The notes beneath the pieces were generated by a model, which did not search any database, had not been told where the DNA came from, and saw only the letters and a program-made list of their open reading frames with translations. This document shows, in pieces, positions 51,802 to 59,436 of a stretch of 64,000 bases of DNA. Location: assembly GCF_003719305.1 (NCBI RefSeq), contig NZ_RARC01000014.1, positions 1 through 64,000 of the forward strand. The letters are read 5' to 3'. A program made the position numbers and the translations under genes. The stretch comes from Mycolicibacterium stellerae. GTDB lineage: Bacteria > Actinomycetota > Actinomycetes > Mycobacteriales > Mycobacteriaceae. Each line of letters opens with the position of its first letter. Positions within the stretch are counted from its first letter, which is position 1.

Positions 51802-53532
51802 TCACTTGTTGGTGATGCCCTTGGGATTGAGGTGAGCGATGTTGCCGCTCTCGGTGCCGTCGGAGGGGTCGATGACGCAGTCGATGAGCGCAGGCCTGCC
51901 CGATGCAAGGGCCTCCCGCAGGCAGGCGGCGACCTCGGTCGGCGTTGTTGCCTGATATCCCTTGCCCCCGAAGGCTTTGATCATGAACTCGTGACGTGCC
52001 CGCAGGGCGGTCGGTGCCGGGTCGGCGGACGCGGAGACGTCGTCACCGCGGTAGACGCCGCTGTTGTTGAGGATGACGGTGACGATCGGCAGGTTGTACC
52101 GGCAGACCGCCTCCAGCTCCATTCCGCTGAACCCGAACGCACTGTCGCCTTCGATCGCGACAACCGGCTCACCGGTCTCCACGGCTGCGGCGATCGCGTA
52201 GCCCATGCCGATGCCCATCACACCCCACGTTCCGCTGTCCAACCGGTGCCGGGGTACCTGCATGCCAATTGTGTTGCGCGCCAGGTCAAGCGCGTTCGCG
52301 CCTTCGTTGACCACATAGACCTGGGGATTGTCGTGCAGGACATCGCGGATGGCCTGGATGGCGCCGAGGAATTTCATCGGGTGGGCGGCCAGCGCGGCCT
52401 CGAGGCGGCCCGCCATCTTGCCGACGTTCTGCGCCGACTTCGCCGTCAGCTCCTCGCGCCACTCCGTTTGGACGGTGATCTGACCTGGTTTGGCCCGTTC
52501 GAGCAGCGCCTCCATCACAGAGCCGATGTCGCCGACGAGCGGAGCCGCGATGGGCTGGTTGCTGTCCATCTCCGCGGCGGCGATGTCGACCTGAATGAAC
52601 TTGGCGTCCGGGTTCCACTGCGGCGCATCGCCGTGTCCGAGAAGCCAGTTCAGCCGGGCGCCGACGAGCATCACCACGTCAGCCCGCTTCAGCGCCAACG
52701 ACCGGGCGGTGGCGGCCGACTGCGGGTGATCGTCGGGCAGCAGGCCCTTCGCCATCGACATCGGCAGGTACGGCACGCCGGTGGTCTCGACGAACTCGAG
52801 GATCTGCTCGTCCGCCTGCGCATATGCGGCCCCCTTGCCGAGCACGATCAGGGGCCGTTTGGCGTCGGCGAGCAGGGCGATCGCGGAGTCGACCGTGTCG
52901 ACTTCAGGCAGTTGCCGCGGGGCCGGGTTGACGACCCGCCACAGCGTCCCCGCGGCCTGCTCCGCATCGATCACCTCGCCGAGCACCGCGGCCGGGATGT
53001 CCAGGTAAACCCCTCCGGGGCGGCCGGACACCGCGGTGCGGATCGCGCGCGCCACCCCGCGGCCGATGTCCTCGGCCCGAGATACCCGGTAAGCAGCCTT
53101 GGCGAACATCCTGGCCGCCGCCAGTTGATCCATCTCTTCGTAGTCGCCTCGCTGAAGGTCCACGAGATGGCGCTCGCTGGAACCGGAGATCTGCACCATG
53201 GGGAAGCAGTTGGTGGTGGCATTGGCAAGCGCCACAAGCCCGTTGAGGAAGCCCGGAGCAGAAACGGTCAGACAGATGCCCGCCTTCTTCGTCAGGAACC
53301 CCGCCGCCGCGGCCGCATGGCCGGCGTCGCTCTCGTGGCGGAAGCCGATGTAGCGGATGCCCGACGCCTGTGCTAGCCGAGCCAGGTCGGTGATCGGGAT
53401 CCCGACGACTCCGTAGATGGTGTGCACGTCGTTGAGCTTGAGTGCGTCGACGACCAGGTGGATCCCATCAGTGAGAGTGCCCGTGTCGTCGGCACCCTGC
53501 GCCTCCGTGTCTCGCGTGGGAGCGACGGTCAT
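51802..53532 (-). CDS. oxc: Oxalyl-CoA decarboxylase
   Basis: 576 residues, ThDP enzyme. TDGIHLVVDALKLNDVHTIYGVVGIPITDLARLAQ and GFRHESDAGHAAAAAGFLT (catalytic Glu67) match Oxc; the ThDP/Mg site is EGDSAFGFSGMELEAVCRYN...NNSG, and the SLALKRADVVMLVGARLNW segment is typical. Oxalyl-CoA is split to formyl-CoA and CO2. First gene of the minus-strand oxalate/formate operon; a dyad that may bind LysR lies 22-44 bp upstream. Confidence 0.96.
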   Translation of the reverse strand: MTVAPTRDTEAQGADDTGTLTDGIHLVVDALKLNDVHTIYGVVGIPITDLARLAQASGIRYIGFRHESDAGHAAAAAGFLTKKAGICLTVSAPGFLNGLVALANATTNCFPMVQISGSSERHLVDLQRGDYEEMDQLAAARMFAKAAYRVSRAEDIGRGVARAIRTAVSGRPGGVYLDIPAAVLGEVIDAEQAAGTLWRVVNPAPRQLPEVDTVDSAIALLADAKRPLIVLGKGAAYAQADEQILEFVETTGVPYLPMSMAKGLLPDDHPQSAATARSLALKRADVVMLVGARLNWLLGHGDAPQWNPDAKFIQVDIAAAEMDSNQPIAAPLVGDIGSVMEALLERAKPGQITVQTEWREELTAKSAQNVGKMAGRLEAALAAHPMKFLGAIQAIRDVLHDNPQVYVVNEGANALDLARNTIGMQVPRHRLDSGTWGVMGIGMGYAIAAAVETGEPVVAIEGDSAFGFSGMELEAVCRYNLPIVTVILNNSGVYRGDDVSASADPAPTALRARHEFMIKAFGGKGYQATTPTEVAACLREALASGRPALIDCVIDPSDGTESGNIAHLNPKGITNK

Positions 53533-53553
53533 GATGTGGACCCTTCCTAACTG

Positions 53554-53576
53554 TTCGAAGCCGAAGCTGATTCGAA
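53554..53576. promoter_or_regulatory. Putative LysR-type dyad TTCGAA-N11-TTCGAA at the oxc promoter
   Basis: TTCGAA occurs at 53554-53559 and 53571-53576 with 11 bases between, the spacing of the LysR T-N11-A rule. It lies 22 bp before the oxc start and 122 bp after the lysR stop. The regulator is inferred from the neighbouring gene. Confidence 0.45.
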
Positions 53577-53698
53577 ATTTCCTTTAGCTACTAACACTTT
53601 TCACGCCGTCGGCCGGCGCGTCCAAGACCTGTCGTCAACGAGTCGATAAACGGTGGTTATCACGGACTTCCGCGCCGTCCCCGGCTGTCGCCGAAGCA

Positions 53699-54607
53699 TC
53701 ACTGCCCGCTCAGGTCGCCGACGAGGTGCGGCCCGGCCGCCACATTCAGAAACGCTCTTGCGGCGACCGAACCGGGGGCCGCCGCGTGAATCGCCATTGA
53801 GATTGGCGCCGTCGCTTCCGGCTCGACGAGCCGGATTGCCCTCGCGGCACTCGTCACCGGCATCGCGCGCAGCCAGGTGTGCGGCACCACGCTCGCCCAC
53901 GCTCCGGTCGCCACGTGTGCGTAAAGGGAAGCGACCGAATCGGTTTCGACCTGAGGGGTCGCAAGCGCCCCACTGCTCGCGAACGCCTTGTCGATGAACT
54001 GACGAAATCTCATGTCCGGTGTCAGCAACGCCAGCGGCAGCTCCGCAGCCTGAGCCCACGTGATGGTTTGGGCGCCCGGCGCCAACTTCTCCCCTGACAC
54101 GAGCAACACGTATTGCTCCTCGTAGAGCGGCACTACCGTCAGGCCCAACTGGTCATCGGGCCCGAAGTGGGCGATGGCGGCGTCCAGCTCGAAGTTGCGA
54201 AGCTGCCGCAGCAACTCGGTGGATGACAGTCGCGAGCAGACCTTCACCTTGGCCAGCGGGTGCAACGCACAGAATGCGGCCACGGGCTGGGCCATCGTCG
54301 TGGACACCGTGGGCCCGGTGCCAAGGCGGAGCGTGCCGGAGATGCCCGAACGGAGCGCGGCCGCCTCGGCCTTGAGGCCGTGGTGATCGGCGAGCAGTCG
54401 CTTGGCCCACACCACGAGCCGTTCGCCCTCCAGGGTCAGACCCTCGAAGTTCTGGCCCCGGTTGATCAGCGTGACGTTCAGCTCGCGTTCCAGTTTGGCG
54501 ATCGCCGTAGAAAGGGCAGGCTGGGATACGTAGCAGGCTTCCGCGGCGCGGGCGAAGTGTCGTTCCCTGGCGACGGCGACGAAGTACTCCAGCTGGCGTA
54601 GCAGCAT
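53699..54607 (-). CDS. LysR-family transcriptional regulator
   Basis: 302 residues. The N-terminal helix-turn-helix is LEYFVAVARERHFARAAEACYVSQPALSTAIAKLEREL; the effector domain contains GTLRLGTGPTVSTTMAQPVAAF. It lies upstream of oxc on the same strand and divergent from the PAS gene, with a GntR-type box in between. It probably activates the oxc-frc-fds operon in response to oxalate, formate or a CoA-derived signal, by position. Confidence 0.92.
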   Translation of the reverse strand: MLLRQLEYFVAVARERHFARAAEACYVSQPALSTAIAKLERELNVTLINRGQNFEGLTLEGERLVVWAKRLLADHHGLKAEAAALRSGISGTLRLGTGPTVSTTMAQPVAAFCALHPLAKVKVCSRLSSTELLRQLRNFELDAAIAHFGPDDQLGLTVVPLYEEQYVLLVSGEKLAPGAQTITWAQAAELPLALLTPDMRFRQFIDKAFASSGALATPQVETDSVASLYAHVATGAWASVVPHTWLRAMPVTSAARAIRLVEPEATAPISMAIHAAAPGSVAARAFLNVAAGPHLVGDLSGQ

Positions 54608-54635
54608 GGGCGCTCCTTCCCGTCATCGTTGATTG

Positions 54636-54648
54636 TATACAGTATGGC
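54636..54648. promoter_or_regulatory. GntR-type box between lysR and the PAS gene
   Basis: GTATACAGTATGG inside ATTGTATACAGTATGGC agrees with the consensus at 11 of 13 positions. It lies 28 bp before the lysR start and 70 bp before the PAS gene, so both could be controlled. Confidence 0.6.
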
Positions 54649-54717
54649 TTATTCGGTATGGTACTCATGGATCGACGGAAATGTCCACCGTGGAACGGCG
54701 ATGTGGGGAGGCAACAA

Positions 54718-55197
54718 ATGAGCGAGACAACGCACACAGTTCCGGAGAGCGCCGAAGGCGGTGTCACCTGGGCCTGGCTCGCCGCAGCGGCGGTGACCGA
54801 AGCGCCCGATGCCATCGTGGTGACGGATCCGGACGGAATCGTTCGGCTGTGGAACAACGGAGCGGAGCGGGTCTTCGGGTTTTCGGCAGCCGAGATCGTC
54901 GGCCAGAGCCTCGACGTGATCATCCCCGAGAAGCTGCGGGACCGGCACTGGAGGGGCTACCGGCAGACAATGCTCACCGGATACACCCGCTACGGCGACA
55001 CGCTGTTGAGCGTGCCTGCCACTCACCGTGACGGGCGCAGGCTGTCGGTCGAGTTCAGCGTCGCGCTACTGCGGGACGACGCCGACCAGATCGTCGGGAT
55101 ATCGGCGATCATGCGCGAGATCAGCGAGCGCCGGGAAGCCGAGAAGGCGTTGCGCGCCAAGCTGACCGAACTCGAGTCTCGGGTCGGCTCGGCCTGA
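54718..55197 (+). CDS. Stand-alone PAS-domain sensor protein
   Basis: 159 residues from ATG 54718 (GGGGAGG nine bases before). A single PAS domain (AIVVTDPDGIVRLWNNGAERVFGFSAAEIVGQSLDVIIPEKLRDRHWRGY), with a PAC-like end (GISAIMREISERREAEKAL) and a short coiled coil. There is no output domain, so it must act through a partner protein. Its promoter carries a GntR-type box shared with lysR; a role as redox or ligand sensor of the oxalate island is inference. Confidence 0.85.
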   Translation: MSETTHTVPESAEGGVTWAWLAAAAVTEAPDAIVVTDPDGIVRLWNNGAERVFGFSAAEIVGQSLDVIIPEKLRDRHWRGYRQTMLTGYTRYGDTLLSVPATHRDGRRLSVEFSVALLRDDADQIVGISAIMREISERREAEKALRAKLTELESRVGSA

Positions 55198-55216
55198 GCG
55201 ATCCGGCCCATCACGG

Positions 55217-55274
55217 CGAGCAGACACAAAATCGCACTGCGAGCGCGTGTCTAGGGCGATTTTGCGTCTGCTCG
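55217..55274. terminator. Bidirectional hairpin terminator between the PAS gene and pyk
   Basis: Arms 55217-55235 and 55256-55274 are inverted copies with 18 of 19 matching bases around a 20-base loop; the ends carry AAAATCGC and GCGATTTT. It lies in the 98-bp gap between two convergent genes, 20 bases after the PAS stop and 22 bases after the pyk stop. Confidence 0.8.
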
Positions 55275-55295
55275 CGGGCCGACTAGCCCGCACGA

Positions 55296-56714
55296 TCAGT
55301 CGATGCGCAGCACGCGCACCGAGTCGGTGCACCCCGATACGCCGCTGCGGCTGCCTGACACCACCACGACCAGACTTCCCGGATGCCGCATGCCCATGGC
55401 CGCCAACCCCCGACTCACCTCGGTCGGCAGGGTTTCGGCCGTGGTCGCGGGTGCCAGCACTGCGGACTCGATGCCCCAGGAGAACGCCAATCGAGCCCGT
55501 ACCGACTCGTCGTGCGCGAAGGCCACCAGCGGCAGCGGCGATCGCTGGCGCGCCAGGCGCAGGGCCGTGTCGCCGGTACGAGTGAAGCAGCACAGCACCT
55601 TCGCGCCGAGCTGTCGGCCCAATTCGCAGGCGGCCGCGGCGACCGCGTCGCCAACGCCGGCATCGCTTTCCTCGGCAGCCCACTCCGGTGTGATCTCGTC
55701 GCACGGCGCGTCTTCGGCCGCAGCGACAATGCGCGCCATCGTGGCCACCGTGTGGGCCGGATACGCCCCGACGCTCGTCTCGGCGGACAACATGACTGCG
55801 TCCGCCCCGTCGAAGATGGCGTTGGCCACGTCGGAGACCTCGGCCCGGGTGGGGCGCCGATCAGAGATCATCGAATCCAGCATCTGGGTCGCCACGATCA
55901 CCGGTTTGGCTGCCTGGCGACACAGGCCGATGGCCCGCTTCTGCACCAGCGGGACCTGCTCCAGCGGCATCTCCACACCGAGGTCCCCGCGGGCGACCAT
56001 CAGTCCGTCGAACGCATCCACGATCGCCTTGAGGTCCGAAACCGCCTCCGGCTTCTCGAGTTTGGCCATGATGGGCACCCACTTGCCGACCTCGTCCATG
56101 ACGGCGCGCGCGAGCTTCACCTCCTCGGGAGCCCGGACGAATGACATGGCCACCATGTCGGCCCCGAGCTCGAGGGCGAACTTCAGATCATCAATGTCCT
56201 TCTCGGACAGGGGCGGAACGCTCACCGCGACGCCCGGCAGCGAGATGCCTTTGTGGTCGCTGACCGGACCACCCCCGATAACCTCGCAGGTGATGTCGTC
56301 GCCGTTGACATCGACCACCCGCAGGTCGATTTTTCCGTCGTCGACGAGCAGCCGATCCGTCGGCCGCACATCGGCGGCCAGCCCCGCGTATGTCGTGGAG
56401 ACCCGGTCGTGATCGCCCCGACATTCGGCGGTGGTGATCACGATGCGCTCACCGGTGGCCCAAACCACCGGGCCCGCGGCGAACCGGCCCAGCCGGATCT
56501 TGGGTCCCTGCAGATCGGCGAGCACCCCGACCGGACGACCGCGTTCGGCGGAGATCTGACGGACCATGTCGTAGACGAGCGAGTGCTCGGCTTGGGTGCT
56601 GTGGCTGAAATTCAGCCGCGCGACATCCATTCCGGCGTCGATGAGTTCGGCCAGTCGCGGCGCGGTACTGGTGGCGGGCCCTAAGGTGCAGACGATCTTG
56701 GCGCGACGGTTCAA
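55296..56714 (-). CDS. pyk: Pyruvate kinase
   Basis: 472 residues from TTG 56714 (GAGAGGA upstream), beginning NRRAKIVCTLGPATS. Motifs are complete: MDVARLNFSHST, LADLQGPKIRLG, IMAKLEKPEAVSDL, MVARGDLGVEMPLEQVP and MLDSMI...RAEVSDVANAIFDG. It turns phosphoenolpyruvate and ADP into pyruvate and ATP. It follows the PanE-family gene by 31 bp on the same strand and so falls under the perfect GntR-type box at 57761; here it closes the route from glycerate phosphate to pyruvate. Whether it is the cell's only pyruvate kinase cannot be told. Confidence 0.95.
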   Translation of the reverse strand: MNRRAKIVCTLGPATSTAPRLAELIDAGMDVARLNFSHSTQAEHSLVYDMVRQISAERGRPVGVLADLQGPKIRLGRFAAGPVVWATGERIVITTAECRGDHDRVSTTYAGLAADVRPTDRLLVDDGKIDLRVVDVNGDDITCEVIGGGPVSDHKGISLPGVAVSVPPLSEKDIDDLKFALELGADMVAMSFVRAPEEVKLARAVMDEVGKWVPIMAKLEKPEAVSDLKAIVDAFDGLMVARGDLGVEMPLEQVPLVQKRAIGLCRQAAKPVIVATQMLDSMISDRRPTRAEVSDVANAIFDGADAVMLSAETSVGAYPAHTVATMARIVAAAEDAPCDEITPEWAAEESDAGVGDAVAAAACELGRQLGAKVLCCFTRTGDTALRLARQRSPLPLVAFAHDESVRARLAFSWGIESAVLAPATTAETLPTEVSRGLAAMGMRHPGSLVVVVSGSRSGVSGCTDSVRVLRID

Positions 56715-56745
56715 GGTTGGTCCTCTCGGGACATAACGGACGAAT

Positions 56746-57744
56746 TTACTTCTGCGCGATAGCCTGCGACGATGCAGGCGCGCACGTGCGTGCGAGCAGT
56801 TCGGTGGCGGCATGGATGGTGCGCAGGGTGGGAGCGTCGGCGCCGGTCAGGTCTGCCATCTCCACCACCGCGGTCACGATGGCGTCGAGTTCCAATTGCT
56901 TGCCCGATTCGAGGTCTTGCAGCATGGAGGTCTTGTGGTGTCCCACGTTCTCGGCCCCGCGCAGCCGTTTCTCGATGGAAATGTCGGGGGTGCTGCCCAC
57001 CCTGGCGGCGATGTCGAGCGTCTCCTCCATCAGCTTGATGACCACGCGCCGGGTGCCGGGGTGCTGACACAACTCGACCATCGTCGCTCTGGTCAGCGCG
57101 CTGAGCGGATTGAACGCGACGTTGCCCATCAGCTTGATCCAGATGTCGTTGCGCAGGTCGGCCTCGACCGGCGCCTTCAATCCGCCGGCAATCATCGCGT
57201 CGCTCAACGCCTTACAGCGCGCCGAGATCTCTCCCGACGGCTCACCGATGGAAAACCGGGTGCCCTCGAGGTGCCGGATCACTCCTGGCGCCTCGATCGT
57301 GGTGGCTGGATACACCACGCAGCCGATGGCCCGCTCCGGTGACAGCACGGCGCTGGTGGCTCCGCCGGGATCGACGGCCTCGATCCGACGGCCGCGATAC
57401 GGGCTTGGCATTTGGTGGAAATACCACCAGGGGATCCCGTTCTGCGCAGGCAGCACCGCCGTGTTCTCGCCGAGCAGCGGTTTCACCAGGGGGCCGCAGG
57501 ACGGATAGCTGTGCGCTTTCAGCCCGAGAAAAACGTAATCAACGGGCCCGATCTCGGCCGGGTCGTCCGTCGCATTCGGATATGCCACGAAGTCGCCACG
57601 CGGACTGATCACGCGCACACCGTTTTTCCGCATCGCGTGCAGGTGTTCGTTCCGTGCAATGAGGTGCACTTCGGCGCCTCCGCGATGTAGTGCGGCTCCC
57701 CAATAGGCGCCGATTGCTCCGGCACCCACGACTGCGATCTTCAC
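56746..57744 (-). CDS. panE: 2-dehydropantoate 2-reductase family protein, probable oxalyl-CoA reductase
   Basis: 332 residues from GTG 57744 (AAGGAGG six bases before). Rossmann motif KIAVVGAGAIGAYWGAALHRGGAEVHLIAR, hinge KLMGNVAFNPLSALTRATM with the family's catalytic Lys/Asn pattern, and a helical C-terminal half. By family it would be ketopantoate reductase (PanE). Its place between pyruvate kinase and transhydrogenase under GntR-type boxes argues against pantothenate synthesis. In Methylobacterium extorquens a PanE homologue (PanE2) is reported to reduce oxalyl-CoA to glyoxylate with NADPH; that role fits here, and no other gene in the window supplies this step. Confidence 0.85.
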   Translation of the reverse strand: MKIAVVGAGAIGAYWGAALHRGGAEVHLIARNEHLHAMRKNGVRVISPRGDFVAYPNATDDPAEIGPVDYVFLGLKAHSYPSCGPLVKPLLGENTAVLPAQNGIPWWYFHQMPSPYRGRRIEAVDPGGATSAVLSPERAIGCVVYPATTIEAPGVIRHLEGTRFSIGEPSGEISARCKALSDAMIAGGLKAPVEADLRNDIWIKLMGNVAFNPLSALTRATMVELCQHPGTRRVVIKLMEETLDIAARVGSTPDISIEKRLRGAENVGHHKTSMLQDLESGKQLELDAIVTAVVEMADLTGADAPTLRTIHAATELLARTCAPASSQAIAQK

Positions 57745-57760
57745 GACTACCTCCTTGATC

Positions 57761-57773
57761 GCATACTGTATGC
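57761..57773. promoter_or_regulatory. GntR-type box, perfect GCATACTGTATGC, before panE-pyk
   Basis: Identical to the core at 43495-43507. It lies 16 bp before the GTG of the PanE-family gene, next to its ribosome binding site, and would block transcription of the panE-pyk pair. Confidence 0.75.
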
Positions 57774-57911
57774 ACTCGTCGATGCGGTGTCTATCACCCA
57801 ATTGGGGGACGCTTGGCGGCCCAACGGGAAATGCGTACAGATCGAGTGCCCGCCTTGAATACTCGCCGAGATCGCACGCCCCCGCCGTCTTGATGCCGAC
57901 CAGGCTCTGGT

Positions 57912-57924
57912 GGATACTGTATGC
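57912..57924. promoter_or_regulatory. GntR-type box before the transhydrogenase operon
   Basis: GGATACTGTATGC agrees with the consensus at 12 of 13 positions and lies 103 bp before the pntAa start, in the same 283-bp divergent gap as the box at 57761. Confidence 0.65.
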
Positions 57925-58027
57925 GATATGCTAGCGTGGCTCTGCCCCCGGCCTTGGCATCGCCGCAGCACCACATCGACGTGAACCGCCAGGAGCGTTC
58001 TGCCCGGCCACAGCCAGGAAGAGGACT

Positions 58028-59122
58028 ATGACGCTTATCGGAGTGCCCCGGGAAACCGCCCCGGGCGAACGACGCGTTGCGCTGGTTCCCAAGATCGTCG
58101 AACGACTTTGCGGCGCAGGCCTTTCCGTCATAATCGAGGCCGGGGCCGGGGCCGGGGCGCTCATCCCCGACGCGCACTACGAAGAGGCCGGAGCCACCGT
58201 CGGTGATCCCTGGCCTGCCGACGTCGTGGTGAAGGTGAACCCACCGACCGACGACGAAATCACGTTCATGAAGCCCGGATCCATCGTGGCCGGATTCCTG
58301 GCACCACGCACTCGCCCCGACGTCGCTGACCGACTCCGCATTGCGGGCGTCACCGGCTTCGCCATGGAAGCGGTGCCACGGATCTCTCGGGCGCAGACCA
58401 TGGACGCGCTGTCCTCTCAAGCCAATGTGGCCGGCTACAAGGCGGTGCTATGCGCTGCCGAATGCTCGACGCGCTTCTTCCCCATGCTCACCACGGCCGC
58501 CGGAACGGTGAAGCCATCCGCGGTACTGGTACTCGGCGTGGGCGTTGCCGGGCTTCAGGCGCTGGCCACCGCCAAGCGGCTGGGCGCCCGCACGACCGGG
58601 TTCGACGTTCGGCCCGAGGTCGCCGAACAGGTTCGGTCGCTGGGCGCCCAGTGGCTGGAGCTCGGTGTTCAGGCCGCAGGCGATGGCGGCTACGCCCGCA
58701 CGCTGACCACCGAGGAGCAGGCCGAGCAGCAACTGCGACTCACAGAGGCGATCTCGGGTTTCGACGTCGTGATCACCACGGCCCTCGTTCCGGGCCGCCC
58801 GGCACCTCGACTCGTCACCGCCGAGGCGGTACACCGAATGCGGCCGGGCAGCGTGGTTGTCGACCTCGCCGGTGAAGCGGGTGGCAACTGCGAGCTCACC
58901 GTGGCCGGGGAGACCGTTGTTCGGCACGCCGTCACCATCGCCTCGCCGTTGAACCTGCCTGCGACGATGCCGGAGCACGCCAGCGAGCTCTACGCGCGCA
59001 ACGTCGCAGCGCTGCTCGAACACATGCTGGCCGACGGCGAGATCGTGCCGGACCTCTCCGACGAGATCCTTTCCGCGTGCTGCGTGACCGCGACCAGCGA
59101 CCAGTTGACGGAGGCCCGATGA
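58028..59122 (+). CDS. pntAa: NAD(P) transhydrogenase alpha subunit, part 1
   Basis: 364 residues. AlaDH/PNT fold: MTLIGVPRETAPGERRVALVPKIVERL, DVVVKVNPPTDDE, QANVAGYKAVL and the NAD-binding VLVLGVGVAGLQALATAKRLGARTTGFDVRPEV. This soluble domain I binds NAD(H). Split alpha subunits (Aa, Ab) are common outside enterobacteria. The stop overlaps pntAb by ATGA. The enzyme uses the proton gradient to make NADPH from NADH. Confidence 0.95.
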   Translation: MTLIGVPRETAPGERRVALVPKIVERLCGAGLSVIIEAGAGAGALIPDAHYEEAGATVGDPWPADVVVKVNPPTDDEITFMKPGSIVAGFLAPRTRPDVADRLRIAGVTGFAMEAVPRISRAQTMDALSSQANVAGYKAVLCAAECSTRFFPMLTTAAGTVKPSAVLVLGVGVAGLQALATAKRLGARTTGFDVRPEVAEQVRSLGAQWLELGVQAAGDGGYARTLTTEEQAEQQLRLTEAISGFDVVITTALVPGRPAPRLVTAEAVHRMRPGSVVVDLAGEAGGNCELTVAGETVVRHAVTIASPLNLPATMPEHASELYARNVAALLEHMLADGEIVPDLSDEILSACCVTATSDQLTEAR

Positions 59123-59436
59123 CACTCCTGTCCAACCTGGCGATCTTGGTGTTGGCCGGCTACATCGGCTTCTCCGTGATCTCCAAGGTGCCCAACACCC
59201 TGCACACCCCGCTGATGTCCGGGACCAACGCCATCCACGGCATCGTCCTGCTCGCCGGCCTCGTGCTACTCGGCCGCTCCGCGTCCGGGGTGTTCGAGCG
59301 GACGTTGCTGGTGATCGCGATCGCCTTCGGCGCCATCAACGTGGTAGGCGGGTTCCTTGTCACAGACCGAATGCTCGGCATGTTCAAGAAGAAGCCGGCT
59401 TCCGAATCGGGAAGGACGGCGGCCGTTCATGAATGA
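59119..59436 (+). CDS. pntAb: NAD(P) transhydrogenase alpha subunit, part 2
   Basis: 105 residues: LAILVLAGYIGFSVISKVPNTLHTPLMSGTNAIHGIVLL is the conserved membrane domain start, with three transmembrane helices in total. It overlaps pntAa by four bases and pntB by eight, so the three subunits are translationally coupled. Confidence 0.94.
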   Translation: MTLLSNLAILVLAGYIGFSVISKVPNTLHTPLMSGTNAIHGIVLLAGLVLLGRSASGVFERTLLVIAIAFGAINVVGGFLVTDRMLGMFKKKPASESGRTAAVHE

